Assembly: GCA_904066235.2 (NCBI GenBank)
Contig: CAJFCV020000004.1
Coordinates: forward strand, 2,108,001-2,172,000
Reading direction: 5' to 3'
DNA from: Bursaphelenchus xylophilus
Lineage: Eukaryota; Nematoda; Chromadorea; Rhabditida; Aphelenchoididae
Length of the DNA: 64,000 bases
Position numbers and translations under genes: made by a program. The notes beneath the pieces are model-generated. The model ran no database searches and had not been told where the DNA came from. It saw only the letters and a list, made by a program, of their open reading frames with translations. Shown piece after piece: positions 25,401 to 40,400 of this stretch (its first letter is position 1; each line of letters begins with the position of its first letter).

Positions 25401-28400
25401 ACGATTTTTGCTGCGACAGAATGCTCATTATGAAAAAAATTTCAAATTTCATAGAAAAAAGTCGTTTGAAAATGGATGACCTACCGTCGTAGTGTCTAAG
25501 ATTCTCGCTACTCCTCCGACTCAACGTTCCACTTCGACTTATCGTTCCATTTTCGATATTCTTGCACAAATCGCTCAAAATCTTGAGCGCTTCCAAACTC
25601 TCGCCCTTACTCTGCCTCCGGCCATGTTTCGGTGGGGCTGGCGGAACCGACTTTAGTGGGGATTCCGAAGGGGCTTTGGACAAATTTTGCCCATTTCCCA
25701 GCTTCATTGGAGGCAACGGCGGCGGCAGATCGAAGGAAAAGCTTCTCTGCACCGTCTTGGGTGTCGCAGCTCCCGATCTGGGCGTCATCGTGTTCCAACG
25801 CGACTCCAGATGCGGCTGATCGTACAGCGGCTCCATGTTGTCGAACTCGTTCAGTGAGCTGAAGTCGATCTTTTGTACGGGCTGTTGTTGTTCCACCGTC
25901 TTCAGCTGGATGTTCAACTTGGTCTTGTTCAGAATTTGATCCGGATTTGCCGCTTGCGCTCGATGCACGTGTTCGGCTCGTTGAACGTGACCTCTGTAGG
26001 GCCGAATGTCGGCGTATATAATGCTGTGGGCTTCGGTGAGGTCGGCGGCGGACTTGGAGAGCTCGCGTTTGGGGGATTTCCTCGACTTCTCCTTTGGCTT
26101 TTTGTGTTTTTTCGGACTTTCGGTTTTCGCCATTCCTTTGAAGGGCTCTTGTTGTCGAGAATGAGACCTCTGAGGGACCTCTGGCAGCTTGGCTTTGTTG
26201 GGTTTCGTATTTTGAATCGAATTCGAGGAGAAATCGTCGGCCAAGTCGTAGAAACTTCTTCTTTTTTCATCGGTTTTCACAGTGATTGGCTCGATTCTGG
26301 TTGCATTTGTTGAACTGTATATTAGAGGCTGTGCCACGACACTAGGATGACTCTGGACCTCATTTGGAATTAGATTTGGTTGACTTTTTGTTGAATTTCC
26401 ATCAAGGGTAGTCGATCTTCCCAGTGTGTCTCCATTATTTTTCCTCTCTTTGGCCCACTCTTCAATCTGCTGTTCCAATAGTTCGAAGGATCGATAAATC
26501 GCGTCTATGTCGTTCCTCGCGTCCTCCATTACACTAAGATGCATGGACTTGTCCAAATTCGCCACCGGCGTCATCGCTGCTTCCCTGGCCAGCTCCTCAT
26601 TGGCCGCCGAGATCTCCTTCAATTGTTGCTCATATTCTTGCATATGGATGGGCGAACCGGTCACCGTAGCCATGTCGTCCTCTTCCAGAATTACCGTGGG
26701 TGTCGTTGACATGGTCATGACGTCATCGCGAGGTTGAGAAGGCGTCGAATCCGACGCCTTTTGCGGATCTGAGTGGACTTGGCTCAAGAACAGGTCGTTG
26801 CTTTGGACCGTGATTTGACTGCGTAGTTTCGGCTGAGAGCGGGGGATTTTACTATGACTGGGACCCGTGTGACCTCTATTATTGGCGCTGTCGTTTTGCG
26901 AATTTAACTTGTCTTCTTGTCGCTGCATTTTGTCGACTTCTTTTAGACGTTTCTCTAGTTGCTCCTGAAACTCATGGCTGTTTTGCCCCGAGGCTTTGTG
27001 GTTGGAGACATCGTTGAGTTGTTGGAATTCCAGCTCATCAGTACTGGGACTGTCGTCTTGGCCGGGATTCAGTTGATTTTGCAGGGAGGAGACGATCTGA
27101 ACGGGTTTGGAAGATGCCATTTGAATGGTCGAAAGTTGTCGGCCCAATTTGGGCGGAGATTCTTGTGGAGGGGCAAAGGATGAGCTGAAATAAAGGGAAA
27201 TAAGCTGGAATTTTATTAGAAAGCGGTTGAAGGTGTGGTAAGGCGGGGGTCGTAGTGAAACTTTCCCAAATTAAAAATTCTATTGATGTCGATAAGAAAA
27301 ATGATTACAATTCCGTAACGAAAACTGCTGTGGACCGCAGACTCCAGATGATGAAAGAATATAGTAGCGGATCTGATCCAGTGGCAAAAAGTGTTCCATT
27401 TTGCATCCGGGAAGTACCAAAAAATGTGGCAAAATGTCTCCCTCTTCAACTAGAAAAACTCCGATTTCAAAAGCGCGCCCGCTCTTTTTGTGAGGCGCCC
27501 TTCAAAGCGGAGTGTTTTAGTTGGAGAGGGAGGCATTTTGCCACATTTTTGATGCTTCCCGGATGCAAATTGATACGTTTTTTGCCATTGGATCAGTTCC
27601 GTCACTGTAACTTACTCTTGTTGTCTCACAGGCGTCAGTTTGGCCAGCTCATCAAAGTGTTTTTTCTCGAAATCCTCGATGCTCTCGTTTATTTGAAGAG
27701 GCGCTGGCAAAGTCGGCAGGAACATGGATGGCGTTGATGAAGCTGCAAGCAAATTTACAATTAGTTGAACATCAATATAACAGGGATATTTCCGTCAAAA
27801 AAGATGAAATCATCCTTTTGCGGCCAAGAAAGGCTTACCGCTCAAAATCTCGGTATCCAGATCGCTCTGTCCCAAAAATTGCCATCTTGTTGTGGTCCCG
27901 TCGTCTGCCGACTCTTGCCGAAGCGGCAAAATCATCGATGAGTCCATTGACGAATTTATCACGGGATTTTTTGGCGGCTCCGCGTTCGGAAAAGCGAATG
28001 GATTCTTCCGCATTGGCGTGTTGAGACGCTCGGGGGTGAGCAGAACATATTTTGAGTAAGGACCTCGCTCCAGCGGAACTCGGTTGCTGGTTGGGTTGAG
28101 AATTCGACCAGTCTCGAAGTCGGTGATCCGTTCCTGAAAAATGTTGAGTTAATTGCACAGTGCAAAAAATTTGTTGTAGATTCATGCACAGTGCGAAAAT
28201 TTAGTTTTCGGATTCATGCACAGTGCGAAAATTTAGTTCTTCGATCCTTGCACAGTGCGAAAATTTTAGTCTTTGGATTCGTGCACAGTGCGAAAAATTA
28301 GCTCTTGGATGCTTGCACAGTGCGAAAAATTTAGTCTTCAGATTCATGTACTGAAATTTTGTTGTCAGATTATTGCACAGTGCGAAAATTTAGTTCTCGG

Positions 28401-31400
28401 ATTCTCGCGCAGTGCGAAAAATTTAGTCTTCGGCTTTATGCACAGTGCGAAAAATGTTGTTGCCAGATTCATGCACTGTGCGAAAATTTAGTTCTTCGAT
28501 TATGGCACAGTGCGAAAATTTTGTTGTCAGATTCATGCACAGTGCGAAAAATTTAGTCTTCGGATTCATGCACGGTGCGAAAATTTTGTTTTCAGATTTA
28601 TGCACAGTGCGAAAACTTTGTTGTCAGGTTCATGCACTGTGCGGAAAATTTAGTCTTTGGATTCATGCACAGTGCGAAAATTTTGTTTTCAGATTTATGC
28701 ACTGTGCAAAAACTCAGTTTTTGTATTCTCGCACGGTGCAAAATTTATTTTTGTCAGATTTATGCACAGTGCGAAAACTTTGTTGTCAGGTTCATGCACT
28801 GTGCGGAAAATTTAGTCTTTGGATTCATGCACAGTGCGAAAATTTTGTTTTCAGATTTATGCACTGTGCAAAAACTCAGTTTTTGTATTCTCGCACGGTG
28901 CAAAATTTATTTTTGTCAGATTCATGCACAGTGCAAAAATTCAGTTCTCGGACTCACGCACAGTGCGAAAATTTAAAAAAAAAACCGTTCAAAATTTGCG
29001 CACCGTGCAAACAGATAAACTCCACTTACCTTCAAATGCTGCAATGTTTCTTCACTTGGATGCCCCTCTTTTTCGAAGTGATACTTCCAGAATCGAATTG
29101 CCTCCGCATTCCGTTTGATTGCGCCGGGCGGCGGTGGCCATTCTTGTCGGAGTCGTTGGCGAGGTCGCCGATGAAGACCCGATTTGAAGGCTGTGACAGA
29201 GAGTTAACAAAAGCCAAGCAGTTAAAAAGGCCCTAGGCTAGCGAGAGCTTTGACGAGATGTCTGATTTTAGCGGAGGTGTTTTGATAGGCTCAAAGACAG
29301 GAGAGATAAAAAATAAAAAAATTTTGGAAATTTTGAATCCACAGCGACGGAAATGATCCAGTGGCAAAAAAACGTAATTTTGCATTCGGGAAGTATCAAA
29401 AAATGTGGCAAAATTTCTCCTTCTCCAAGTGAAAAACTCGGTTTTGAAGGGTTCGCTCAAAAAAGAGCAAGCGCGCTTTGGAATCGGAGTTTTTTCCCTT
29501 GGAGAGGGAGGCATTTTGCCGCATTTTTTGATACTTCCCGGATGCAAAATGGTACGTTTTTTGCCACTGGATCCCCGCCATTGTAATAGAGAAGTGTTCG
29601 AAGTGCGACGCTCAGATTTTCTCTAACAATAAGTTATGCGTACATGACCTGTCTATGTTCGCATACAAGTTACTGAAAATCTCAGCCCTCATCTTTGCAA
29701 GCGCAGCCGATAAACAATGGCGGACCTGATCCAGTGACAAAAAACGTGCCATTTTGCATCCGGGAAGCCTCAAAAAATGTAGCAAAATACCTCCCCCTCC
29801 AAGTAAAAAAAATGTTTTTCGGAGAGGGAGGCATTTTGCCACATTTTTTGATGCTTCCCGGATGCAAAATGATATATTTTTTGCTTCAAAGTGTGCGCTA
29901 AAATTTCCAGCAGGCTGTATGTTGGATAGATCTAAATTCCCGGTTTTCAGAGCGCAGCAAATTAAAGAGCAAGCAAAGCTAAGCTGAGAAGACACGTCGC
30001 TATTCTCCAAGCTGGATTGTTAGCCTATTATGTTGTTTTGACAATGCAATAAAAATATTTCTAAAATCACCAACCATTTTTAGTGTCTCGTCGAGTTGAT
30101 GGAAGGGTATTTCCATTGACAGAACTCGAAAGGAATGGACGAACTTGTTGAGTTAGCGGAGCGGCCGAGGAGCTCTTTTGCTTGCTGAAAAAATGCTAGA
30201 GTTGGGAATATAAACGTATTTTAAAAAGCATATCTGTTATCGGATAAATGTCAGTCTGTCGGGAAAATAATGAGCATTATGTCGCATCGGAAATCATGTC
30301 GCCGCCGAGAAAATGAATTGTGTCGCGGCAAAATCAAATTGCTTTTCACTTCAACGACGCGATTGGCGCAGTGACATTATGCTCATTATTTTCCCGACAG
30401 ATTGATATTCCAATGGCCAGGCTGGCCAGATTGGTCAAGTTTTCAAAACTGCCTCAAGGCAAAAACTATCAAAATTTAGTGTTTGGAGCAATCATTAATT
30501 CTGCAAGTGCCATGACGTTTTTACGGTAAATTATTTATGGAAATGGCAACAATTTCTCACACAGACCCAAAAATAGAGCGCACATGGTTTTTTGAGTGTG
30601 ATGCTGACACTTTTTGAAACTAAAACAGTATATTGTGGTATTTCGGGACGCTACCAATGTGTATGACGAGCAATTTCGGCGGGCACCTGAGTCATTTTTA
30701 TTGTTAGGCTGAAATGAACTTGCGTACAGCGAAGCTATCCTGTCAAAAGTCATGAGAATTTGCACAATGCATTTTTGATTTTTTTGCGATTTTTTGGTTC
30801 CCATTTTCCGCAGCGACAAATCGTTTTTGTCAGAGTGCGACAGAAAACGCGAAAAAACCGCAAGGTCGAAAATTGGCAGGACTTTTTTTGTCTCGGGCGG
30901 TACAGTTTTACCGAGACAAAGTTTATTTCCTATCCAGGGGCAAAAAGTGTACCATTTTGCATCCGGGAAGTATTAAAAAATGTGGCAAAATGCCTCCCTA
31001 TCCGAGTGAAAAGACTGCGATAGGGCACGCTTTTCAAAACGAAGTTTTTTTTTGATTGGATTGAGGTATTTTACTACGTTTTTAATACTTCCCGGATTCA
31101 GAATGGTGCGTTTTTGACATCCGGGAAGTATCAAAAAAAAGTGGCAAATGCCTCCCTCTCCAAATAAAAAAACTTTTTTTTGAAGGCTTCCCTCACAAAA
31201 AGAACGGGTGCGCTTTTGAAATCGGGGTTTTTTCACTTGAAGAGGGAGGCATTTTGCCACATTTTTTGATACTTCCAGGATGCAAAATGGTACGTTTTTT
31301 GCCACTTCATAAGGTCCCACAATGTAGCTGCGCTTTCCAAATCCTACTTATCTTTTCAAGAATTGATGATTTCAGTATTGCGACTTTTGATCGAAAAAAC

Positions 31401-34400
31401 TCCGTTGGAGAGGGAGGTACTTTGCCACATTTTTTGATGCTTCCCGGATGCAAAATGATACGCTTTTTGCCAGTGTATCATCTCCGCCACTGTATGTGTG
31501 TAATTTTAGAAACCGAAACTTTTATGTTCAAACTGCGATGCACAGATTAGCGCTGCTCTCCGAACACGCGAGTTGAGGTGTGGAAATTTTGAAATGACGC
31601 AAATTCAAGCCAAATAATCGGTTAATTACCGCACAAACACCTCGCTACACTCTATATAAAACTTCCTTCTTCCAAATATAAATACGTGCGAGATGATTTC
31701 GTTGTGTCCGCTGGAACCTCCAGCGGATAATCTAATCCGGTTCCGAAAGATCGCCGGCCGTTGTTGGGGAGGGTAATTAGCCACAAACGGCGTAGTGAAT
31801 CTATTCTTTGAAGTGATACGGGTATGGTAGGTGGGTTTTTACCCATTTTTTGGCCCGCCCATAGCCACACACGCTGTTGTGGACGGGGAAGTGCGCCAAG
31901 TGCGACGCTCAGATTGTCAGCAGAGTTTAGCCAGAATTTTTGGCCGTTACGCACTTCAAGGACCTTGTTTTCGAAAGAGCATGCAAATTCAGGAGAGTCG
32001 GGTAGACCGAAAAGGCGGAGACCCAAAAAAGAGTTGTAGGAAGTGCCCACGAAGGCTGGAAAAGCCGCTGGATGCTCGGCGGACGCTCGGCGAAAGCTCG
32101 GCGGAGACTTGGCAAAGACTTTCAATTTGGCGCTACGTCTTTTCGGCTCAGCGACAGTCGGGTCAACGACATTATGGAACGCGTCGGTTAGCTATTGTAT
32201 GGATGGGGGAGGCTTGGAAAAGGCTTAGTTAGTAGAAATAACAAGATTGGATTGGTCCTAGGATAGTTTATAGCCTATTTTGAGGCACTTTACATGCACT
32301 CACATCAATAATATCTTGATAAAAGTGGCGGATTTTCGTTTTTTGCCGCAAATTTTGATCTTTCATATCTTAAAACTCAGGATAAGGAAAACTAACGTTA
32401 GTAATAGCTAAAATTAGAAAAATTGAACATATTGCGAGTCTCCGCCGAGCCTTCGCCAAGTCTCCGCCGACCATCCAACGGCTTTGCCAGACCTCGTAGG
32501 CACTTTCTACAATCTTTTTTTGGGTATCCAACTGCTCCACCTCCCCGCATTGATCGATTTTGAGTTGACTCGAAAAGTCGGGACGCGTCCAAAAATGGTC
32601 CCTTTTTTTGACTTGGTAATGCTCCAAGTGCGACCCTGAGATTTTGATGAAATTTGGCACAAATTTAGATAAGTTTTTTTAAAGACATATGCCAAACTTC
32701 TAGCTCGCGCTTTGCAGAAATGACCGAGATTTTTAGATCGGAAGTCTGCGAAAATTTGAAAATTTTTTGCGAATTTTGGCATGAAAGTTTTCATACCTTT
32801 TTCTACTGCAGATAGTAATGTTTCTACAAAAATCAATTTTTTCCACTCGAAGCTGGCAAATATATAGCCAAAAAAGTATTTTTCACTGTGTCTTCTCCCT
32901 TTTTTGCGATAATTTCCCTCGAATTTTCCACCGTAACCCCCGAACTTTGTGGTCGAATGTGGACTGGATGACATAATCGCGACGAATTCGTTTGCACCGC
33001 CTGGGAGAAGGGAGCATAAATTGGTCGATTATATCCGGTCTCCGGAACCCTATCAGTGCGGGGATTAGGGCGAAAACGGATTAAACATTACTCCGTTCCC
33101 AGCCGTTTGCGTACATTGGCGCGGTGCCAGACTTGGTGAGATATCCGGCTGTTTTTTTTGGGCCCAAGTTTGCTGGGAAAGGTCGTATTTTGTGGTAGTA
33201 AAAGGGCAAGCGGTGCCGTTGAAGGATGAGAGCTACTGGTCTTTCCGGAAAGTCGCCGGACTGATTTTTGGCGCCTGCACTGTGCGAAAACAAAAGTTTT
33301 CTTTAAAAGTTTTTTTTTGTGCAATTTACTGCTTTTTGCACCGTGCAGTAGGCTTCTTTAGGTGTCGCTTTTTTAGCACTGTGCATGTCGTTGAAAGTGG
33401 CTTTTGAGGCGTGCACTGTGCGAAAACAAAACTTTTCTTTGCACTGTAAAATTTGGTGGTTTTTGCACCGTGCGATAGGCTCTTTTCCACCTCACTTTAT
33501 TCGAGCCAAAAACCAGTACGGCAAACTGGGGAGTCCGATGACCGTAATAGACCCTTCGACGCTCTGATTTTCTTCAAATTTTACACACACGTCGGGCATG
33601 GACTAACTATAAATTTCTGAAAGTTTTAGCCCGCGCTATGCAAGCGCCGCCGAGATATTGAACTATCTTTGCCGCCGAGAGAGTACGCAAAACGTGGAGA
33701 GCGGTCAGAGAGAAAAACACTTTTTGACCATAACTTTGCCAATTTCGGATGAAAAAGAATTAATTTTTTCTGAGAACATTACCCTCTATGATAGAAATAC
33801 AGGGTCTTACAAAAAACGTGAAGGAAAGTGGAAGGCTATAACTTCCGGCGGACGTGGCGCAGAGACTTCGTATTTGAAATATGTATTTTTAAAAGACATA
33901 AGTTTTTGTCTACGAAATGACAAGCTCTTAAAGTGCAAACTGAGGTCGCTACGACCTTCTGAAATAGAGGCATCTCTACCCCGAAAACCAGGGGCCTGTC
34001 CCACTAACAAAGCGTAGCGCGAATCACGAATTGGAAGCGCGAAAAATCATGCAAAAGCGAGAGAGGTGAGAGAAAAAGCGGGCTCTCTCGGAAATCCGCG
34101 CTACGGTTTTTTTGTGCAAAATACCGAAATTTTTTTACTTTTTTTGCCGTAACTCCTTTCAATGATGTCCGATTTACATGATTTTAAAAGCCGTGAACAG
34201 AGGAGACCCACAGCTTCTAGAAAATGTAAATTTTGTTTGCTTTAACGCGGATTAAGGCTCCCCGCCAAGACGAATTACAATTTTCTCATGGAGAATCATG
34301 ATTCGAAGTCATTTTTTTCAAAAAAACTTATCATTAGCTATTTATCGTAACTTCCACAGCTCATATGCGAATTTATCAACCCGGTTGCCCTCCCAAGCCC

Positions 34401-37400
34401 AATGTTTGGTCTCCTCTTGTCATAATTTGCTCGGTGACCAAAAGGTTTGTTTTGGAAAAAAAAATTATAGATAAATTCTCCACTCATTCCTCAGAGACGT
34501 TGAAACAAACTATTCAAGCCAAACTACCCCTCTTACACCCAATTTTAGCCACCCCTTGTCATAATTCGTTTTATAACAAAAAAGTTGCTTTCATATGGCA
34601 AGGGGAGACCAAAAATTGGGCTTGGAAGGGGCAGCTCGGCTTGATAAATTCGCATATGAGCTGTGGAAGTTAACGATAAATAGCTAATGACAAGTTTTTT
34701 TGAAAAAATGACTTCGAATCATGATTTTCCATGAGGGAATTGTAATTCGTCTTGGCGGGGAGCTTTAATCCGCGTTAAAGCAAACAAAATTTACATTTTC
34801 TAGAAGCTGTGGGTCTCCTCTGTTCACGGCTTTTAAAATCATGTAAATCGGACATCATTGAAAGGAGTTACGGCAAAAAAAGTAAAAAAATTTCGGTATT
34901 TTGCACAAAAAAACCGTAGCGCGGATTTCCGAGAGAGCCCGCTTTTTCTCTCACCTCTCTCGCTTTTGCATGATTTTTCGCGCTTCCAATTCGTGATTCG
35001 CGCTACGCTTTGTTAGTGGGACAGGCCCCAGGTTTTTTCGGTTGAAAATGATCGAGAAATTTCGGACTTTTTCGGTTGAAAATCACCAGGAAATGTCGGA
35101 TTTTTTTGGGGGGTTTCGATATGGGTGACGTTGAAAAAAAGGAGGAAAGTGCCAACACTTGCAAATTATGCACGTTTTCTTAAAGGCTATAACAAGAAAC
35201 CTCAAAAAATCGGAAAAAAGTGTCAAATTTTCGCCGAGTTTCAATTTAAAAATCTCGGTTGTTTCTGCAAAGCGCAAGCTAAGATTCTGGCATATGTCCT
35301 AGAAAAAACTTTTCTTAATTTGTACCAAGTTTCATTAAAATCTGAGCCTCGCACTTGGGGTGCATATTGTTTTACATCTTGTTTTTTTTTTATCTTTTTT
35401 AATCAAATCTTGTTATAAATTTTCTCCTGGCAAAAAAGCCATCGTATTTTACATAAGAAAAAACTCACTCAGCCCCCAGCCGATCGCCCAGTTGAACTTT
35501 TCTTTGCCTTCCATGAACATCACAATAGAACTTGTCATTCAAAAAATGATGACCTTGGTTGGCCAGGTTCGTCCCGCAAGTTGAACATTGGAAGCAGTCC
35601 GAATGGAGTGATAAATCGAACGCAGTCACCATTACGCCTCTGAAAAACAATTTATTTTAATATTTCGTTGAAAACAATCTTTCTTTAGTTGAAATTTGGG
35701 TTGGTAAAATTTCAAAGTTTGCCTCATAGATTTTCTTCAATTTTTTTTCATTTTCCTCGACCAAAATGACATCATTTCTTGTTGTCATTCGTTCAAAACC
35801 CAAAAATTTTCATGTCTGATCCTTCTACAGTAACCTTTCATAAAACGTCCGCCAGACCGGTCGTTTATTTTTTTCACTCCCCCAATTTTCAGGAATTGAA
35901 AAAGTTTTGCATTGTTAATCCCCTCCGGCCACTCTTGGCTCATCATCTTTTGTGGGGAATATAAAACGGGAATTCCTTTTTAATGATCATCTCCCACTTC
36001 AACTTTTTCGTATCGTCAGGGCTTAGAGTCCATGAGCTAATGCATACTGCAATGCGATGGTCATTTCGGAGTTTTTTGGTTGCTGGAGATTAGCTGGGTT
36101 AATTGAGAGTTGTAATTTGATGGTCAAGAAGGATATTATAGAAGTGTTGTAGTACTAGTCCGTTCACAAAGTCGCTGGAGTGGTTTTAGCGAAGTTTACT
36201 TTGCACTGTGCAATTTGTCGCTTTTTGCACTGTGCAAGAGGCTTTTTTTTGGGCTGTCGCTAGCACCCTGACTACTTTACGGATTCACAAAACGACCCTT
36301 TTTATCAGTCTGTCGGGAAAATAATGGCGGGCGGGTATACCACTAGTGTTTCCATAAAGTACGTAGACTTTTCGTCGCTAATTTTCCGCACTGTGCGTTT
36401 TACCTCTTGCACCGTGCAATTAAAAGGGCGTCGCGAGGTAAGCTGTTTTCAACGCCGCGGCGCGCCGGGCACGACAACAATTGCGCAGTGCAAAAAGAAG
36501 AAAAATGCACTGTGCGAAAGCAAAATTTCACTTCGCACTGTGCAAGTCGCTGAAGTGATTTTGGCGACATGCACTGTGCGAAAACAAAATTTCACTTCGC
36601 ATTGCGCAATTTTTTGCTTTTTGAACCGTGCAATGCCCGTCGCCGAAACCACTCCAGCAACCTTACGAAAGGACTATTGATCCCTTTGCAACGGCTACCA
36701 GCAGCTGGAAATTAACATTGCACCTTGCGACAACCCAAAAGTGTTTTCCCGACAGATAGTTTGTTACGGTTCTGTAATCTCATTGAAATCTGAAAATCCA
36801 TTTTCCAAAGTCATCAGAATTGGTGTCTATGAAAATAAAGATTGTTTTAGGTCTAAAAGTACTATGACTCCTCCGTTTTTTTATTCTGCATTTTTTATAC
36901 GTGAAGATAAAGTTTTACAAATTCTGTTCAGATCACCTGAAAGAACGTTGAAAAGGCTATCTGACGATATGTCTTTCTTATGGTAAGGCTTACTGCAACG
37001 CTTTTTACAAAGCTGCAAACATGACCATCTTTGTCCCAGAAAAAAATTAAAAATACAGATTCCTTTTTACAAGTATTGTACAGATGCTACTTCTTAATGT
37101 CTCGACTGAAACATCTTTGTTGTGGCCCACACAAATGTCGAGGTTCTCGAAAGATTCTTTGTACTAATATCCCCCCTTTTATCACCCCAAAACACTGTCG
37201 ACCGGACAAAGAGCCTGAGGAAATTGGGCCTAATCTGATTGACTTTTGCTCCGATAAAGCCGAGGGACCTTTTTCAAATTGTTTTGTAATAATTTGGGTA
37301 AACAGAGCATAAAGTTTTGACTCAAGATATCCCCCGAAGATACGGATAGATGATTCAATGAAAACATGGGGATTTAATTGGGAAATTGAGGTAATATGAG

Positions 37401-40400
37401 CTGTTTTGGATGGAGATTGGTTTGTGCAAAATTGACAAGTTTTGAATGTCGGATTAAGCAAAGAGAAAAGTGCTGGAAGCTTTATCTAATTTGGGACCTC
37501 GGGGGCAGTTGTAATTTTGAATGGGGTTGGGGCTACGGTAGGAAAATATGATGGCTTATAGTCGACTTGAAACGGAAATTTCAGAAGGACTCCACTTGTA
37601 ATTCTTCCACTACTAGTCGCGCCATAAAGTCCTTAGAATTTTTCGCCACCCCCAAATCCCATCGGAATCCAAAAAATCGATTTGTCGCCGAAAAAATGGA
37701 ATCGCGCACGGCGTAGGGCAAAAAAAACAAAATTGCACTGTGCAAGTACTTTTTGAGCCCGATGCACGGTGCAAAATGCTTTTTTTCGGTTTATGCACAG
37801 TGCAAAGTCGCAGAAAAGTGTACGGATTTTATGTAGCGACTGAGAGTCGCTGAAGCGCTTTTTGCGACACGCACTGTGCGAAAACAAATCTTCATTTTGC
37901 ATTGTCAAATTTTTAGATTTTGCACCGTGCAATAGGCTTTTTTTCGCTGTCGCCCGCACCTTGATTTTTTACACAGTGCAACCGCCAAAAAATCACTCCA
38001 GCGACTTTAAAACGGACTAGTATAACCAGAGATTGTCAGGGCCCAATTTGCGGCACCGGCTCCCGGCCCCCATACAAAAATAAAAAAAAATATTTTTCCA
38101 AAAATAAAGTTATTGGTGCCAGAGACGCCCAACGTTTTTTAGCCAAGTCCCGAGTATTTTTCATGCAAAATTTTTACTTTTCTGGATGCTAGAAGCCTGG
38201 CTACAACTTTGGGCTCGGGGCCGGAGCCAAGAGCCGGCTCCGGAGCCAGTGGCAATCTCTGGTTATAATAGTACTTGTAGCAAAAGTCCTGAGGATTTGT
38301 TGCCTTTCTGCGACGCCTCTGCGACGACTCGTCACTATTTTCTCGACAGACTGATACGTGCACTACTAACACTTAATGCTCGAGCCAAAAAGCTCTGGGA
38401 ACTTATCGGGTCCCGAATTCTGTCGCACAAAATGATTTGTCGATGCGAAAAATCTCAAGACTTTTTGTAGCGAGAGAGTTTCGCTGCCCGCAGGTTCATT
38501 TTAGCCTAAATAATGGGTTTCATGTCGGCCGAAATAATTCATCATAGACATTGGCAGCGTCTCGAAATACCACAATATACTATTTTGGTTTCAAAAAGCG
38601 TCAGCATCACACTCAAAAGCCATGTGCGCTCTATTTTTGGAGGCCGTATGAGAAACTGTTGCCATTTCCATAAATAATTTACCGTAAAAACATCATGGTA
38701 CTTGTAGAATTAATGATTGCTCGAAACACTAAATTTTTATAGTTTTTGCCTCGAGGCAGTCTTGAAAACTTGGCCAATCTGACCAGACAGCTATCAGTCT
38801 GTCGGGAAAATAATGAGAACTTAAAACGACCGGTCGTTAAAAAGATAAAAAATTTCAATTTTTCGAAATTTTTAATCATCCTCTTATCGCTTTTGATTGG
38901 GAAATTTGAATAATCCGCGGAAGAAAATTAAGCCAAAATCGGGGTAATTAAAGTTGGATAACAGTACTGTCAAGCCGGATGGCTCAATACAGTTTTAACG
39001 GATTTTGAGGGCGTTGAGCGGATTTAATTTGAACATGAACTAATCAGAGGTTGGTCAGAAATCTCCGTCCTGTATAAATAGACACCGGATCAAGATTTGG
39101 ACACCTTTGTTTTGCCGAAAAAGGTGGCCGAATGCATCGTAGATGCAACTGGTACGTTCCTAATACTACTATTCAATAATACATTGGGCTTTTGTAGAGC
39201 AAAACTCAAGTCTTTTTTCCCTTCGGCGCTACGACTTTTTGGGTCAGCTATCCAAGGGCTTACAGTTATCCAAGGGCTTTTCCAGGCCTCGTAGACATCT
39301 CCTACAACCTTTTTTCGGGTCTCCGGCTGCCCTACGCCCCGCATTGATTGATTTTGTGTTGACCCGAACTGTCGTTGACCCGAAAAGCTGAGTTATAAAA
39401 TACGTTTTTTCTTTGCCCAAAAAAAGGTGTAGGAAGCGCCTACTTGAATGCTTGGCGGACGCTCGGCAAAGTCTCGGCGGAGGCTCGGCAAAGACTTTCA
39501 ATTTGGCGCTACGACTTTTCGGCTCAGCGACAGTTCGGGTCAACGATACTATGGATTGCCTCGGTTTGTTGTTGTGTGCATGGGGAGGCTAGGAGAAGGC
39601 TCAGTTAGTAGAAATAACAAGATTGATCGGGTCCTAGAATAGCTCATCGCCTATTTTTGAGCTGTGTTTTACATGTACTCACAACAATAACATCAAAATA
39701 AAAGTTACGGATCTTCGTTTTTTGCCGCAAATTTTGTTTATATGTTTCAATAACTCAGGGTCAAGAAAACGAACGTTAGTTATAGCTAAAATTTGGAAAA
39801 GTGGACATATTGCAATTCTCCGCCGAGCTTCGCCGAGCCTTTGCCGAGCTTTCGCCCACCATCCAACGGTTTTGTCAGGCCTCTCAAGCACTTCCTACAG
39901 CCTTTGTTTGGGCATCAGCCTTCCCTACACCCCGTCGCTCGCTCGATTTTGTGTTGTTTCCGAACTGTCGTTGACCAAGAATGGTCCCTTTTTTGAACGG
40001 GGCAATGCTACAAGTGAGACGCTCAGATTTCGATGAAACTGGGCACAAATTTAGACTAACTTTGCCTAATGACATATGCCAAACTCCTAGCTCGCGCTTT
40101 GCAGAAAGGACACAGATTTTTGAGATCGAAAGTGAGCAACTTTTGCGACGCAATTCATTTTTCTCCGCAGCAATTTTCGCTACGACAGAGTGCTCGTTAT
40201 TTTCCCGACAGACTGATGATTTGTGTCAAATCTCAGAGATCGAAGACAATCGTGTTTCATGTGCCTTTCAGCCGTGAAGTTTCGGAAGTTCTTATAAATT
40301 ATGACTGATGTTTCGACATTTCCCAAGGCAGACAAAGTCCGGATATAGCGTGCAGGTGAATTTTTCGAGCGGTTGTTTTCCAAAAAAAAAATGACGAACA

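Noticed and set aside
28150..29012. CRISPR-like regularly spaced repeats
   Set aside because: Units are contiguous with related spacers, in an intron of a eukaryotic gene; it is a minisatellite.
28445..29236. 263-residue plus-strand open frame with repeated CTVRKFCCQ-like units
   Set aside because: Arises from the stop-free period of the minisatellite; it overlaps an alp-1 exon on the other strand and shows no start context or domain.
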